From an uncultured Bacillus sp. (GTDB lineage Bacteria > Bacillota > Bacilli > Bacillales_B > DSM-18226): a stretch of 14,236 nt of DNA. Below, one piece after another: positions 5,954 to 14,236 of the stretch. The notes beneath the pieces are model-generated. The model saw only the letters and a list, made by a program, of their open reading frames with translations, made no database searches and was not told where the DNA came from. The stretch spans positions 1 through 14,236 of the forward strand of contig NZ_CAMLDX010000090.1 in assembly GCF_946478885.1 (NCBI RefSeq). The letters are read 5' to 3'. Within the stretch, counting starts at the first letter, position 1; every line of letters starts with the position of its first letter. The position numbers and the translations under genes are program-made.

Positions 5954-7441
5954 TTGGAACAAACTATGAAAAAAATTATTGAAGCGAGTTACTTGACAGC
6001 AGACTCCGCGGCCCATTACCGAACCATTCTCCGCTATTTTTACCATCAGCATGAAAGAATGAGAGATTATATTACCCCAGAGGAAATATTGGAATTCATG
6101 CGCTCCATTCCTTCATTTTCCGATTATCAAGAGGAACAGCTCCATCAGCAGTTAGCACAGCTTGTAAAATGGAATAATTTGATTGCTCGGCAAGATATGA
6201 CCAATGCCAAAACAATAGAAGAATATAAAAAGAAACGATTCCGCTATCAATGCACACCTTATACGGTTGAAATAGAAAGAATGCTAGTTCAACTGGAGAA
6301 AATGGGTGACTCCTTTCAAGGGTCACTCGAGCGTTCCCAGTTTGAGCGGTTGCTCCAAGCACTGACAGACCTGCAAAAAGAACTGGATCATCACTTGCCT
6401 AAATCGAATGAAGAATACATGCGGCTTTGGGAGGATATTCTTCGCTTTTTTCAATCAATTCGGACCAGTACGGCCGATTATATTGCCTATATAAACAGTG
6501 AACAGACTGACCAGCGTATGCAAACCGAGGCATTTCTTGTTTATAAAAATCAATTCACCACCTATTTGCGTGATTTTATTGTTTCTCTGCAAAAAACATC
6601 TTTGCAAATTCGACAGATTTTAACAGAATTGTCACTAGTGAAATTGCAAGCTTTTTTTCAAAAATTAATCCAACATCGCCAAGCGGTCCCACGGATGGAG
6701 GACGTTTCCTCCTCCACAGCTGATTGGCTAATTGAATATCAGGAATATTGGTCATCTTTGCAACAATGGTTCTTGGGAGCAGCAGCTCACCAAAGTGAAC
6801 TTGATACCTTGCAATGGCAAACGAATGAAATGATCCGGAGGATGACAAGGTATGTTCAGCGAATTGGCGAGAGACACCAGTACTTCCGCAGCCGCAAAAA
6901 AGATTATTTGCACTTGGCCAGGTGGTTTTCACAATGTAGAGACATCGAGGAAGCACATAAGTTGTCATCCGTTGTATTTGGATCGATGACGATTAAACAT
7001 TTGCAGCTGGAGGAGGCGACCACGGAAAACCTTCATGTTGATACATGGGACGAGGCACCTGTCGAGCTGACTATAAAACCAAGAACCGTTCGTTACCGCG
7101 AGAAAACAAAACCGGGATCATTCCATTCCCATGAAAAAAGAAAACAAGTACAGCGGCAACAATATTTGCAGGAACGGGAACAAGAGAAACAATTAATAGA
7201 AAAATACATGAGTCAAGGGAAAATCCAGCTTTCTTCACTTCCAATGGTAGAACCTTTTATTCGTAAAGTTTTGCTAAGCTGGATTGGCAGATCGATGGCA
7301 AATATAAATCGTGAAGTAAAAACTGATTATGGCTTGATTGTTACAGTCGAACTGGATCGTAAAAAAACGATCACCTTAAAAGCGGAAGATGGGGACTTAA
7401 TTATGCCGGATGCTACATTTTTATTAAAGGAAATGAGGTAG
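5954..7441 (+). CDS. jetA: Wadjet type II JetA, kleisin-like subunit (TIGR02677/DUF2397)
   Basis: First subunit of the Wadjet plasmid-defence complex, 495 residues, usual for the family. By family knowledge it is the kleisin (MukF-like) that bridges the two JetC heads and binds JetB. The N-terminus (SYLTADSAAHYRTILRYFY, then TPEEILEFMRSI, to about residue 80) looks like the family's winged-helix region. The middle, about residues 80-400, is helical and rich in charged residues and glutamine. The C-terminal domain, about residues 424-495, carries the conserved LPMVEPFIRKVLLSWIGRS segment and a terminal winged-helix-like region. The start is TTG at 5954 with AAGGA 9 nt upstream; an ATG four codons later lacks a well-spaced site. 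It is preceded by a sigma-A-like promoter and followed 5 nt later by jetB, whose ribosome binding site overlaps the jetA stop. The family call rests on recognised sequence pattern, not a database search. Confidence 0.9.
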   Translation: MEQTMKKIIEASYLTADSAAHYRTILRYFYHQHERMRDYITPEEILEFMRSIPSFSDYQEEQLHQQLAQLVKWNNLIARQDMTNAKTIEEYKKKRFRYQCTPYTVEIERMLVQLEKMGDSFQGSLERSQFERLLQALTDLQKELDHHLPKSNEEYMRLWEDILRFFQSIRTSTADYIAYINSEQTDQRMQTEAFLVYKNQFTTYLRDFIVSLQKTSLQIRQILTELSLVKLQAFFQKLIQHRQAVPRMEDVSSSTADWLIEYQEYWSSLQQWFLGAAAHQSELDTLQWQTNEMIRRMTRYVQRIGERHQYFRSRKKDYLHLARWFSQCRDIEEAHKLSSVVFGSMTIKHLQLEEATTENLHVDTWDEAPVELTIKPRTVRYREKTKPGSFHSHEKRKQVQRQQYLQEREQEKQLIEKYMSQGKIQLSSLPMVEPFIRKVLLSWIGRSMANINREVKTDYGLIVTVELDRKKTITLKAEDGDLIMPDATFLLKEMR

Positions 7442-7446
7442 CTGAA

Positions 7447-8610
7447 ATGGAACAAAATCAGTTGTTTGATGAAAAGGCGATCCAGGGATTAGACCTGCTG
7501 TTTCATCATTATTGGATTCTGCGCGCCCAGCAGCCCGAATGGTATCAGCTTATTCGTGAGCGGGAGAAGGTTTTGCGCCGATATATCGATGAAAAATTCG
7601 GGCTCCGGCTGATTGTTCACCAGCATTTTATTAAATTGGAAAAAATCCCGGTAGAACCGGAAGCTTGGATGGGAATTCAAGATTTCCAAGAACCGATGGA
7701 CTATTCTATTTTTTGCTGTGCCCTTTCCTTTTTAGAAGGTAAAGCAGTGGACGAACAATTTTTACTTTCAGAGCTTTGTCAGGAAATCCAGGTTGATTAT
7801 CCAGGGGATACTCCCCTGGACTGGACACTATACATCCATCGAAAATCATTGATAAGAGCTGTAAAAGCGTTAGTGGATTTTCAATTAATTCGAACGATTG
7901 ATGGGGACATTGGACGATTTGACCATCATGAAGAACAAGAAGTTCTATATGAGGCAACTATTTACAGTCGATATTTTATGAGAACGTATCCTGATGATTT
8001 TTCGAACTTCAATCATTGGGGCGAATTGGTAAAGGAAGACTGGAAATTCAATCAAGAGGATAGGAGAAGAAATCGGGTATACCGTAAGCTTTTCTTCTCA
8101 CCAGGATTGAATCGCAAGGATATGCAAGACCCGGACTTTCTTTATATCCGCAACTTTCGCAACCGACTTGCAGAGGATATTGAGAAGCACAGTGATTATA
8201 AATTGCATGTATATAAAAATGCCGCCTTTCTCTCGATTGCAGAGCAAAGACAGTATCATCAAATTTTCCCGAATGCAAAGGCATCAAGTGATATTATTCT
8301 GCAACTTTCAAAATATATTCATGGACAGCCGGAACGCTTTAAAGCAAACGAAAATGGAGAAATACTGCTGACAGAAGGGGAATTGGAACAAATGATTGAT
8401 GAATTGCGTCAGGAGTATGGGACGGGATGGTCCAAATATTTTCGGGAGTTGAGCACGAACGGAATCTGCTCGGAGCTCATTGCAGCGCTGAAAGACTGGA
8501 TAATGGTCGAAGTGGATGAGGAATCGTCGTTGATCCGGATTCAATCGTTAACAGGTGTTATGACGGGGCGATACCCTCGTGATTATGATGCAGGAGGAAC
8601 GAAAATATGA
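7447..8610 (+). CDS. jetB: Wadjet type II JetB, MukE-like subunit (TIGR02678/DUF2398)
   Basis: Second Wadjet subunit, 387 residues. In the family it is the KITE/MukE-like winged-helix protein that binds the JetA kleisin. The N-terminal region (LLFHHYWILRAQQPEWYQLI, then DEKFGLRLIVHQHFIKLEKI) is characteristic of TIGR02678. A winged-helix-like segment spans roughly residues 104-160 (FLLSELCQEIQ, then RKSLIRAVKALVDFQLIRTI and DGDIGRF). The remainder is mixed helix and strand, including a KHSDYKLHVYKNAAFLSI stretch. There is no signal or membrane segment, so it is cytoplasmic. GAGGT overlapping the jetA stop lies 7 nt before the ATG. The 3' end overlaps jetC by 4 nt (ATGA), a classic coupling junction that should help fix subunit ratios. 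Confidence 0.9.
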   Translation: MEQNQLFDEKAIQGLDLLFHHYWILRAQQPEWYQLIREREKVLRRYIDEKFGLRLIVHQHFIKLEKIPVEPEAWMGIQDFQEPMDYSIFCCALSFLEGKAVDEQFLLSELCQEIQVDYPGDTPLDWTLYIHRKSLIRAVKALVDFQLIRTIDGDIGRFDHHEEQEVLYEATIYSRYFMRTYPDDFSNFNHWGELVKEDWKFNQEDRRRNRVYRKLFFSPGLNRKDMQDPDFLYIRNFRNRLAEDIEKHSDYKLHVYKNAAFLSIAEQRQYHQIFPNAKASSDIILQLSKYIHGQPERFKANENGEILLTEGELEQMIDELRQEYGTGWSKYFRELSTNGICSELIAALKDWIMVEVDEESSLIRIQSLTGVMTGRYPRDYDAGGTKI

Positions 8611-11600
8611 CTGAGGCAAAATGGGTAATAAACCGAGCGGGTTTATTGAATTTTTGGTATTACGATGATGAAATATTTCATTTCTCTGATGGTAAGCTTT
8701 TACTCAGGGGTACGAACGGCTCAGGAAAATCTGTAACGATGCAAAGCTTCTTGCCTGTATTGTTAGACGGTAAAAAGTCCCCGGATCGCTTGGATCCTTT
8801 TGGATCCAGAGCACGGAGAATGGAAGATTACCTGTTAGGCGAAAAGGAAGTGGTTGATCGAGATGAACGTACAGGCTATCTTTTTATCGAATATAAGCAA
8901 GCTGGGTTAGAACGTTATATTACCACCGGGATCGGGATGCAAGCCAAACGACACAAGGGAATCAAATCCTGGTACTTTATCATAACGGACAATCGCAGAA
9001 TCAAACATGATTTTGAACTGGCCCAAAACCATCTGGGAGATAAAGTGCCGCTGTCTGCCAAGGAACTTGATAATCGAATCGGTAGTGGCGGATACGTGGT
9101 ACATTCCCAAAGTGAGTATATGGAACTTGTAAATAAATATATTTTTGGTTTTCAATCGATTGACGCCTATGAAGAATTAATTAAACTTTTAATCCAACTG
9201 CGAAGCCCGAAGCTTTCCAAGGATTTTAAACCGACCGTCATTTACGAAATTTTGGAGTCAGCACTTCCTCCATTGACTGATGATGAACTAAGGCATTTGT
9301 CTGACACGATTGAAAATATGGATCAAACCCAGCAACAGCTGGAACAGCTCCAGAGAGAACATGAATCCAGCAGTAGGATGGTTAAACAATACCATATGTA
9401 TAATCAATATATTTTGGCTGAACGTGCGGCAAAATGGCAGACAGGTTTAATAAGAAGCCGTGATGCCCAACGGCAGGTAAATGAATTAACTGCTCAATCC
9501 CAGCAGTTAATGGAAGAGATAAAGAATCTTAAAGAAAGAAAACAACAATATGTCCGCAAAAGGGAGGTTGCTTCTGCAGAAAAGCTGCGGCTCGAGCGCC
9601 ACGAAGTTTGGAATTTAGAAGAGGATAAACGAAAAAAACTAGAACATGTCCAATCACTAATCAAGGAAATCCGTTTGCTGCAAGCTAAATGGGATGGAAA
9701 AGATAAGCAATATCAAAGGATTAGTCAGGAGCGGGAGCAGACCCGTATGCAATTAGCCGAACAAGAAAAGAAGATGGAAGGCGTAATCGAGGAGCTTGAT
9801 TGGCAAGCGGATGAATCCGCCTTTTCCGGGCATGAAGTGGATGTACATGACATGGAACGTCACAGGAAGGAAGAGTTTGATTTCTCTCTTTGGATTCAAG
9901 AGATTGGCAAACATGAACAACTACTGAACTCATTGAAAGGACTGGCAGATGAACAAGAACGCTTGTTAGAAGAGCATAAACGGCTTCAGCGTCAATCCTC
10001 CGATAAAAAGAAAGAAGTTGATGAGTTACGGAAGAATCTGGATCATTTAGAAGAATGGTTTACGGAGGAAAAACAGAAGCTTGAGCAGCAGGTATTTTCT
10101 TGGATCGAAAAGCATCCTCAGCTTCATTTTTCCAATGAAAATCTTCAAAAAATTGCCCGTTCCATCGAAGGCTTATATGAAGTGAACCGATATGATCAAG
10201 TTCGTGAAGAGCTTTTTGCAGTTATCAATGAATATGTTTTAAAAGTAAAACTAAATAAGGAACTGTTAGAAAATGAAATAAAAGTAAAAAAACAGGAGAT
10301 CGTTCAAGCTCAAGCAAATTTGCAGCATTGGAAAACGCTAAAGATGCCTAATCCTGATAGAGCAAGCGATACGGTTACCTTCCGGGAGCAGCTGACAGAA
10401 CAGGGGCTTACCTTTGTTCCATTTTATGCGGCTGTTGAATTTCAAGATCATGTGACGGAAGAGCAACGGGAGCGGATTGAGGCAGCGCTTAATCAAATAG
10501 GGATATTAGATAGTTTGATTACAGAGCAGACAATCTCTCCAACCCATGACCAAATAATCAGACCAGAGCCGAAATTGCTGGGCTATACATTAGCGGATTA
10601 TTTAAGACCGGACTTGGAAGACGATAGTCTCATTTCAAATACTCTTGTGGATGAGGTGTTAAGAAGCATCCCGCTCGAACAGGATGGATCGGGATTTCAT
10701 TTGGATGTGGATGGAAGCTACACACTTGGCTGTTTAGTGGGGCATGCACCGAATGAAGGATCTGCAAAGTATATTGGGCGTTCATCTCGCAAAAGATTTC
10801 AGCAGGAGAAGATCGAGGAATTTGGACAATTGCTGGAACAAATGCAATTGGAATTAGATGAGTTGAACAATCAAAAGGTATTGATAGAGGAAGAGCTTCG
10901 TCTCGCTGATGAATGGAAGCCAGCGATACCGACGGATCAAGAACTGAATCAGGTAAACATTCAAATTGAGAAAACAGGTCATCAACTGGAGGAACAGAAG
11001 AAAATACTTTTTCAACTGGACGAACAATGGAAGGCAATATTTGAACAATTACAACAAGTAAAGTTCCAACTCCATCAGCAAGGGAAGACTATCAATATTT
11101 CACTAACGAAAGAATCAATTGGTCAGGCCCTGAATGCCGCCAAACAATATCGTGAGTATTTGTATCAACTTAAAGATTTGTTCCAAAAATGTGTGTTTGC
11201 CCGGAAAACCATCCAAAGTTTTACAGAAAGGATTTCCGAACTAGAAGAGGAAATGGATGAAATCAGAGGTGAGCAAAACAGCAAAGATTCAACCTTAAAA
11301 AAACAAAAGGCAGAAATCCAGTCGATTGAGCAGCAATTGAAATTAAAGGGAATTGATGAGGTTAGGTTACGCATTCAAGAGGTGCAGAAGATTTTAAGTG
11401 AATCTGACGTAGAACTCAACAGATTACTGGAAACGATCCCGAAAATGGATGCTTCCTATGGATCTTGTTTAAAAGAACTAGAAACAGCCAAAACAAAATC
11501 TGATTTTTGGTCGCTTATGGAAAATGAATGGGAGCAAATGGTCAAAGCTGAACTAAACCGTGGGTTTATTGAAGACATGGAAAATGACTCGTCCAAGTTG

Positions 11601-12716
11601 GTTAAAGAGCTGGAACCGCTATTAACTAAATATGACCGTGCCAAGCTAAATGAACAGTTGACCAAGACTTTCGTCAATGAACAGGTCCATTTAACCGAAT
11701 ATCGAATGTTTGAATACCCCGAAGAAAGCGAAAAGCCTGATTGGTTTTCCCGTGATTGGGGAGAATATTATGAGCCGATTTTGAATGAATGGAATCAGCT
11801 AAAGGGTCGGCGCATTTTACAAATGGAATATAAAGGCCAGCGGGTCAGCCCTTATTACGTTCACTCCTCATTAGCCAAAGAGGTTGAAGACCAGAAAGGG
11901 TATCTTGATGAACAAGATCGACAGCTCTATCAAGATATTATTGTTAATACCGTAGGGGTCATTTTGAGGAATCGGATTCAACGTGCGGAAAAATGGGTAC
12001 ATCAGATGGATCAAATCATGAAAAACCGGGACAATTCTTCCGGATTAACGTTCTCTATTGCCTGGAAGCCGTTGACAGCTGAATCGGAGTCGGAATTGGA
12101 TACAGATGATCTTGTCAAGTTATTGCAGCGGAACAGCAAATTTTTAAATGAAGAAGATTTGAATCGGATCACCAAACACTTCCAATCAAGGATTGCCAGG
12201 GCGAAGGAATTAATCCAACTACGTAATGAAGGTTCGACACTTCATCAGGTATTAAAGGAAGTGTTGGATTATCGGAAGTGGTTTACCTTTGTTCTTTCTT
12301 TTAAACGTGTTAATGAGCCTAAACGCGAACTTACCAATAATGCGTTCTTTAAATTCAGCGGTGGAGAAAAAGCGATGGCCATGTACATTCCATTGTTTAC
12401 AGCGGCTTATTCTCGCTATAAGGAAGCAGGGACGATGGCTCCGTATATTATTTCACTTGATGAGGCTTTTGCTGGTGTCGATGAAAATAATATTCGCGAC
12501 ATGTTTGAAGTCGTAGAGCAGCTTGGCTTTAACTATATTATGAACTCGCAAGCATTATGGGGGGATTATGATACCATTTCCTCACTATCCATTTGCGAAC
12601 TGGTTCGCCCGAAAAATGCTGGCTTTGTTACGGTGATCCGTTACCAATGGGATGGAAAACAACGTTCACTTGTGTTGGATGAATCTCCTTTGGAGGAGAT
12701 GCTAACAAATGAGTGA
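8607..12716 (+). CDS. jetC: Wadjet type II JetC, SMC-like ATPase (TIGR02680)
   Basis: Motor subunit of 1369 residues, MukB/SMC-like, expected to dimerise and extrude DNA loops using ATP. The N-terminal head has Walker A GTNGSGKS at residues 35-42, followed by the family-typical DPFGSRARRMEDYLLGEKE. Long coiled coils occupy about residues 220-580 and 735-1080. Between them, about 580-730, lies a compact, less helical region (FVPFYAAVEF, LLGYTLADYLRPD, YIGRSSRKRF) that should be the hinge. The C-terminal head has the ABC signature SGGEK at 1251-1255 and Walker B ending in Asp1285-Glu1286 (ISLDEAFAGVD). All ATPase motifs look intact. AGGAGG sits about 9 nt before the ATG. It overlaps jetB by 4 nt and jetD by 8 nt. 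SbcC and RecN are alternatives by fold, but the head signature and the neighbours fit JetC much better. Confidence 0.94.
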   Translation: MTEAKWVINRAGLLNFWYYDDEIFHFSDGKLLLRGTNGSGKSVTMQSFLPVLLDGKKSPDRLDPFGSRARRMEDYLLGEKEVVDRDERTGYLFIEYKQAGLERYITTGIGMQAKRHKGIKSWYFIITDNRRIKHDFELAQNHLGDKVPLSAKELDNRIGSGGYVVHSQSEYMELVNKYIFGFQSIDAYEELIKLLIQLRSPKLSKDFKPTVIYEILESALPPLTDDELRHLSDTIENMDQTQQQLEQLQREHESSSRMVKQYHMYNQYILAERAAKWQTGLIRSRDAQRQVNELTAQSQQLMEEIKNLKERKQQYVRKREVASAEKLRLERHEVWNLEEDKRKKLEHVQSLIKEIRLLQAKWDGKDKQYQRISQEREQTRMQLAEQEKKMEGVIEELDWQADESAFSGHEVDVHDMERHRKEEFDFSLWIQEIGKHEQLLNSLKGLADEQERLLEEHKRLQRQSSDKKKEVDELRKNLDHLEEWFTEEKQKLEQQVFSWIEKHPQLHFSNENLQKIARSIEGLYEVNRYDQVREELFAVINEYVLKVKLNKELLENEIKVKKQEIVQAQANLQHWKTLKMPNPDRASDTVTFREQLTEQGLTFVPFYAAVEFQDHVTEEQRERIEAALNQIGILDSLITEQTISPTHDQIIRPEPKLLGYTLADYLRPDLEDDSLISNTLVDEVLRSIPLEQDGSGFHLDVDGSYTLGCLVGHAPNEGSAKYIGRSSRKRFQQEKIEEFGQLLEQMQLELDELNNQKVLIEEELRLADEWKPAIPTDQELNQVNIQIEKTGHQLEEQKKILFQLDEQWKAIFEQLQQVKFQLHQQGKTINISLTKESIGQALNAAKQYREYLYQLKDLFQKCVFARKTIQSFTERISELEEEMDEIRGEQNSKDSTLKKQKAEIQSIEQQLKLKGIDEVRLRIQEVQKILSESDVELNRLLETIPKMDASYGSCLKELETAKTKSDFWSLMENEWEQMVKAELNRGFIEDMENDSSKLVKELEPLLTKYDRAKLNEQLTKTFVNEQVHLTEYRMFEYPEESEKPDWFSRDWGEYYEPILNEWNQLKGRRILQMEYKGQRVSPYYVHSSLAKEVEDQKGYLDEQDRQLYQDIIVNTVGVILRNRIQRAEKWVHQMDQIMKNRDNSSGLTFSIAWKPLTAESESELDTDDLVKLLQRNSKFLNEEDLNRITKHFQSRIARAKELIQLRNEGSTLHQVLKEVLDYRKWFTFVLSFKRVNEPKRELTNNAFFKFSGGEKAMAMYIPLFTAAYSRYKEAGTMAPYIISLDEAFAGVDENNIRDMFEVVEQLGFNYIMNSQALWGDYDTISSLSICELVRPKNAGFVTVIRYQWDGKQRSLVLDESPLEEMLTNE

Positions 12717-13998
12717 CAGGCTGCAAGTATTTTATGAAGAACCAGGCTTTATAAAGCTTCTCGCTTTATTTAAAGAAAAGTACCGATCACTTGGAAGGAT
12801 TGGCGGAACGGTAAGCATTGCTGCATTTACGAGAGAAGAAGTTGAGTCGATTGCCGGATTTTTAGGTGAGTCTGCCGATCATATGAGGATGAAAGGGAAG
12901 CTTTCGTTAGCCGACTTCGAACGGGAATTGAGGCAGACGATTTTCGCGGATTATACACTTATTCAATTGATGGAAGAGGTATTTCAGGAGTCAATTATCA
13001 CCAAGCAGGAAGAGCAGGATTTCTCGAAACAAATGGAACAGGCATTTTTTCAAAGGCTGAGAGAAGCTTATCCGAACGGAAACTGGTGGTGGGATAGAAT
13101 TGAGTCAAAAGCGCCGGATTCCCGTTGGATTTGGTCGCTTTATCATCAAGATCCAGACGGTTTATTTGAGCAGTTAACTACGGTCTATCAAGCATTTGAA
13201 CAATTGCCTTTTAGAAAAAATAAATACGAACGTCTGCCGCTGTTTGCACAAAGAATAACCAGTAATCCCCATTCTTTTGATAGTCATCAAATCGGAGGTA
13301 AATTATTAACCTATATTTTGCAGGTTCATCAACAACATATGGGGTTCCGTGAACCCGGAATGCCGAAAACGACGGAAGTGCTCAATGACTTGCTTAGTAG
13401 TTATGGGGTGTTGCGTGATGATCTATGGAGTTTTGTTTCGTGCCGCGGGTTTTTGGCAGCGGGAGATTATGGGGTAAACCCGGTCTGGAAGTCGGCTGCC
13501 GAAATGAATACTGTTTTAAATGTTCCAATTAAGGAATTGTTAAAGCTGAGGAAAGTTTGGCCTGCGCGAGGGAAAAAGGTATGGATTGTTGAAAATTCAA
13601 GTGTATGTTCGACAATTCTCGATGAGGTTCCTTTCGCCCCGGTGATTTGTTCCCATGGTCAATTTCGAACGGCCAGTTGGGTATTATTTGACTTTCTAGT
13701 AAAGGAAGGGTGTTCTCTCTATTACTCCGGTGACCTTGATCCGGAGGGACTGATGATGGCAGATCGGCTGAAAAGGCGGTATCCACAGCAAGTGAAATTT
13801 TGGCATATGGATTTAAAATCTTATAATGAAGTAGTTTCCGAAGAAGATATTTCCAACAGAATGACCAAAATAGAAGCCATCTCCTCACCGGAGTTGGCAG
13901 AAGTGGCAGAAGCCCTGAAAAATAGGAAAAAAGCTGGATATCAAGAGGGTTTACTGGAGAAGCTTGTCCAGGATATAAACTTGAATATGCATTTTTAA
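12709..13998 (+). CDS. jetD: Wadjet type II JetD, Toprim nuclease subunit (TIGR02679/DUF2399)
   Basis: Effector subunit of 429 residues, related to topoisomerase VI subunit A and Spo11 in its Toprim part. In characterised Wadjet systems JetD cuts DNA once the motor has extruded a small circle. The N-terminal half, to about residue 230, is the family's DNA-contacting/dimer region (DUF3323-like). The C-terminal Toprim domain shows the catalytic acidic residues: Glu295 in WIVENSS, and Asp342 and Asp344 in SGDLDPEG. All three look intact, so an active metal-dependent nuclease is expected. The preceding segment PVICSHGQFRTASWVLFDFL is also typical. Its ATG lies inside the jetC end (8-nt overlap), with GGAGGAG about 10 nt upstream. 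It is the last gene of the operon, and a hairpin terminator starts 20 nt after its stop. Confidence 0.92.
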   Translation: MSDRLQVFYEEPGFIKLLALFKEKYRSLGRIGGTVSIAAFTREEVESIAGFLGESADHMRMKGKLSLADFERELRQTIFADYTLIQLMEEVFQESIITKQEEQDFSKQMEQAFFQRLREAYPNGNWWWDRIESKAPDSRWIWSLYHQDPDGLFEQLTTVYQAFEQLPFRKNKYERLPLFAQRITSNPHSFDSHQIGGKLLTYILQVHQQHMGFREPGMPKTTEVLNDLLSSYGVLRDDLWSFVSCRGFLAAGDYGVNPVWKSAAEMNTVLNVPIKELLKLRKVWPARGKKVWIVENSSVCSTILDEVPFAPVICSHGQFRTASWVLFDFLVKEGCSLYYSGDLDPEGLMMADRLKRRYPQQVKFWHMDLKSYNEVVSEEDISNRMTKIEAISSPELAEVAEALKNRKKAGYQEGLLEKLVQDINLNMHF

Positions 13999-14018
13999 GT
14001 ATTCATAAATGAGTAAGG

Positions 14019-14052
14019 AATCCACTCTGAGTGAAAGCTAGGGTGGATTTTT
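14019..14052 (+). terminator. Intrinsic terminator of the jet operon
   Basis: AATCCACTCT at 14019-14028 pairs with AGGGTGGATT at 14040-14049, giving a 10-bp stem with one G-U pair and an 11-nt loop. A run of five T lies at 14048-14052. Position, GC content and T-run all fit a Rho-independent terminator. Confidence 0.85.
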
Positions 14053-14236
14053 GATAGTGAAATCCTCATTTATTACAAAAGTGCAAACCCTTGTTCCTTA
14101 CAATAATAGGCTATGCTTTCCATCTGTTCGTGTTACAAGGGGAATAGTTCTAGAAATGCGGATTTAAGTAAGCCTAAGTTGAGAATAAAATGGATTGAGG
14201 TAGGAAAATTTAAGGGTATCGCATGTATTTCTTTGA
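14053..14236. other. Intergenic tail of the window
   Basis: No open frame, RNA or repeat can be supported here. A purine-rich stretch (GAGGTAGGAAAA near 14197) is followed by an ATG at 14223, but it lies too far upstream and too little follows to judge a gene start. Confidence 0.5.

Noticed and set aside
8791..8809. Two GGATCC sites 13 bases apart in jetC
   Set aside because: They result from the coding of RLDPFGSR, a conserved JetC segment, and not from a regulatory repeat.
10630..11048. Minus-strand open frames of 135 and 64 codons inside jetC
   Set aside because: They are antisense shadows of the conserved jetC coding sequence, with low-complexity composition and no ribosome binding sites.
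8607..12716. JetC as SbcC, RecN or a chromosomal MukB/SMC
   Set aside because: The head sequence after Walker A and the flanking JetA, JetB and Toprim genes fit Wadjet type II. There is no SbcD nuclease neighbour.
1..14236. CRISPR array, tRNA, rRNA, insertion sequence or attachment sites
   Set aside because: I saw no regularly spaced repeats, no cloverleaf or rRNA signature, no transposase reading frame and no flanking direct repeats that would mark an element boundary.

Overview
The window looks like chromosomal DNA of a low-GC Gram-positive bacterium of the Bacillaceae (Bacillus or Neobacillus-like). The evidence is strong purine-rich Shine-Dalgarno sites (GGAGG, AGGAGG), use of GTG and TTG starts, AT-rich intergenic DNA, and the protein families present. 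The species cannot be fixed from the sequence alone. Two complete operons point away from each other, separated by about 1.6 kb of AT-rich DNA with gene relics and one small membrane-protein gene.

Left (minus strand, about 4320 down to 498): a three-gene anaerobic respiratory operon of the DMSO-reductase type. dmsA is a Tat-exported molybdopterin catalytic subunit, dmsB a ferredoxin-like subunit with sixteen cluster cysteines, and dmsC an eight-helix membrane anchor that should oxidise menaquinol. Electrons would pass from quinol through DmsC and DmsB to DmsA and an outside acceptor such as DMSO. Two hairpins follow dmsC, the nearer one a probable terminator. Beyond them, at 48-246, lies what looks like the wreck of a small gene.

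Middle (4321-5953): mostly non-coding. It holds a dyad upstream of dmsA, a clear relic of the cupin end of an HTH-cupin regulator (about 4998-5279), two weaker minus-strand relic candidates, and an intact 60-residue membrane protein gene (5512-5694, DUF4083-like).

Right (plus strand, 5954-13998): a complete four-gene Wadjet system, jetA-jetB-jetC-jetD, of the type II arrangement (TIGR02677, TIGR02678, TIGR02680 and TIGR02679-like proteins). JetA (kleisin-like), JetB (MukE-like) and JetC (a 1369-residue SMC ATPase) should form a condensin-like loop-extruding motor. JetD, with a Toprim domain, should be the nuclease that cuts small circular DNA. The genes are tightly coupled: a 5-nt gap, a 4-nt overlap and an 8-nt overlap. 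A sigma-A-like promoter (5886-5915) precedes them and an intrinsic terminator (14019-14052) follows. This is the most interesting system in the window. It is a known class of plasmid defence, so the novelty is in its details and setting rather than in the system itself.
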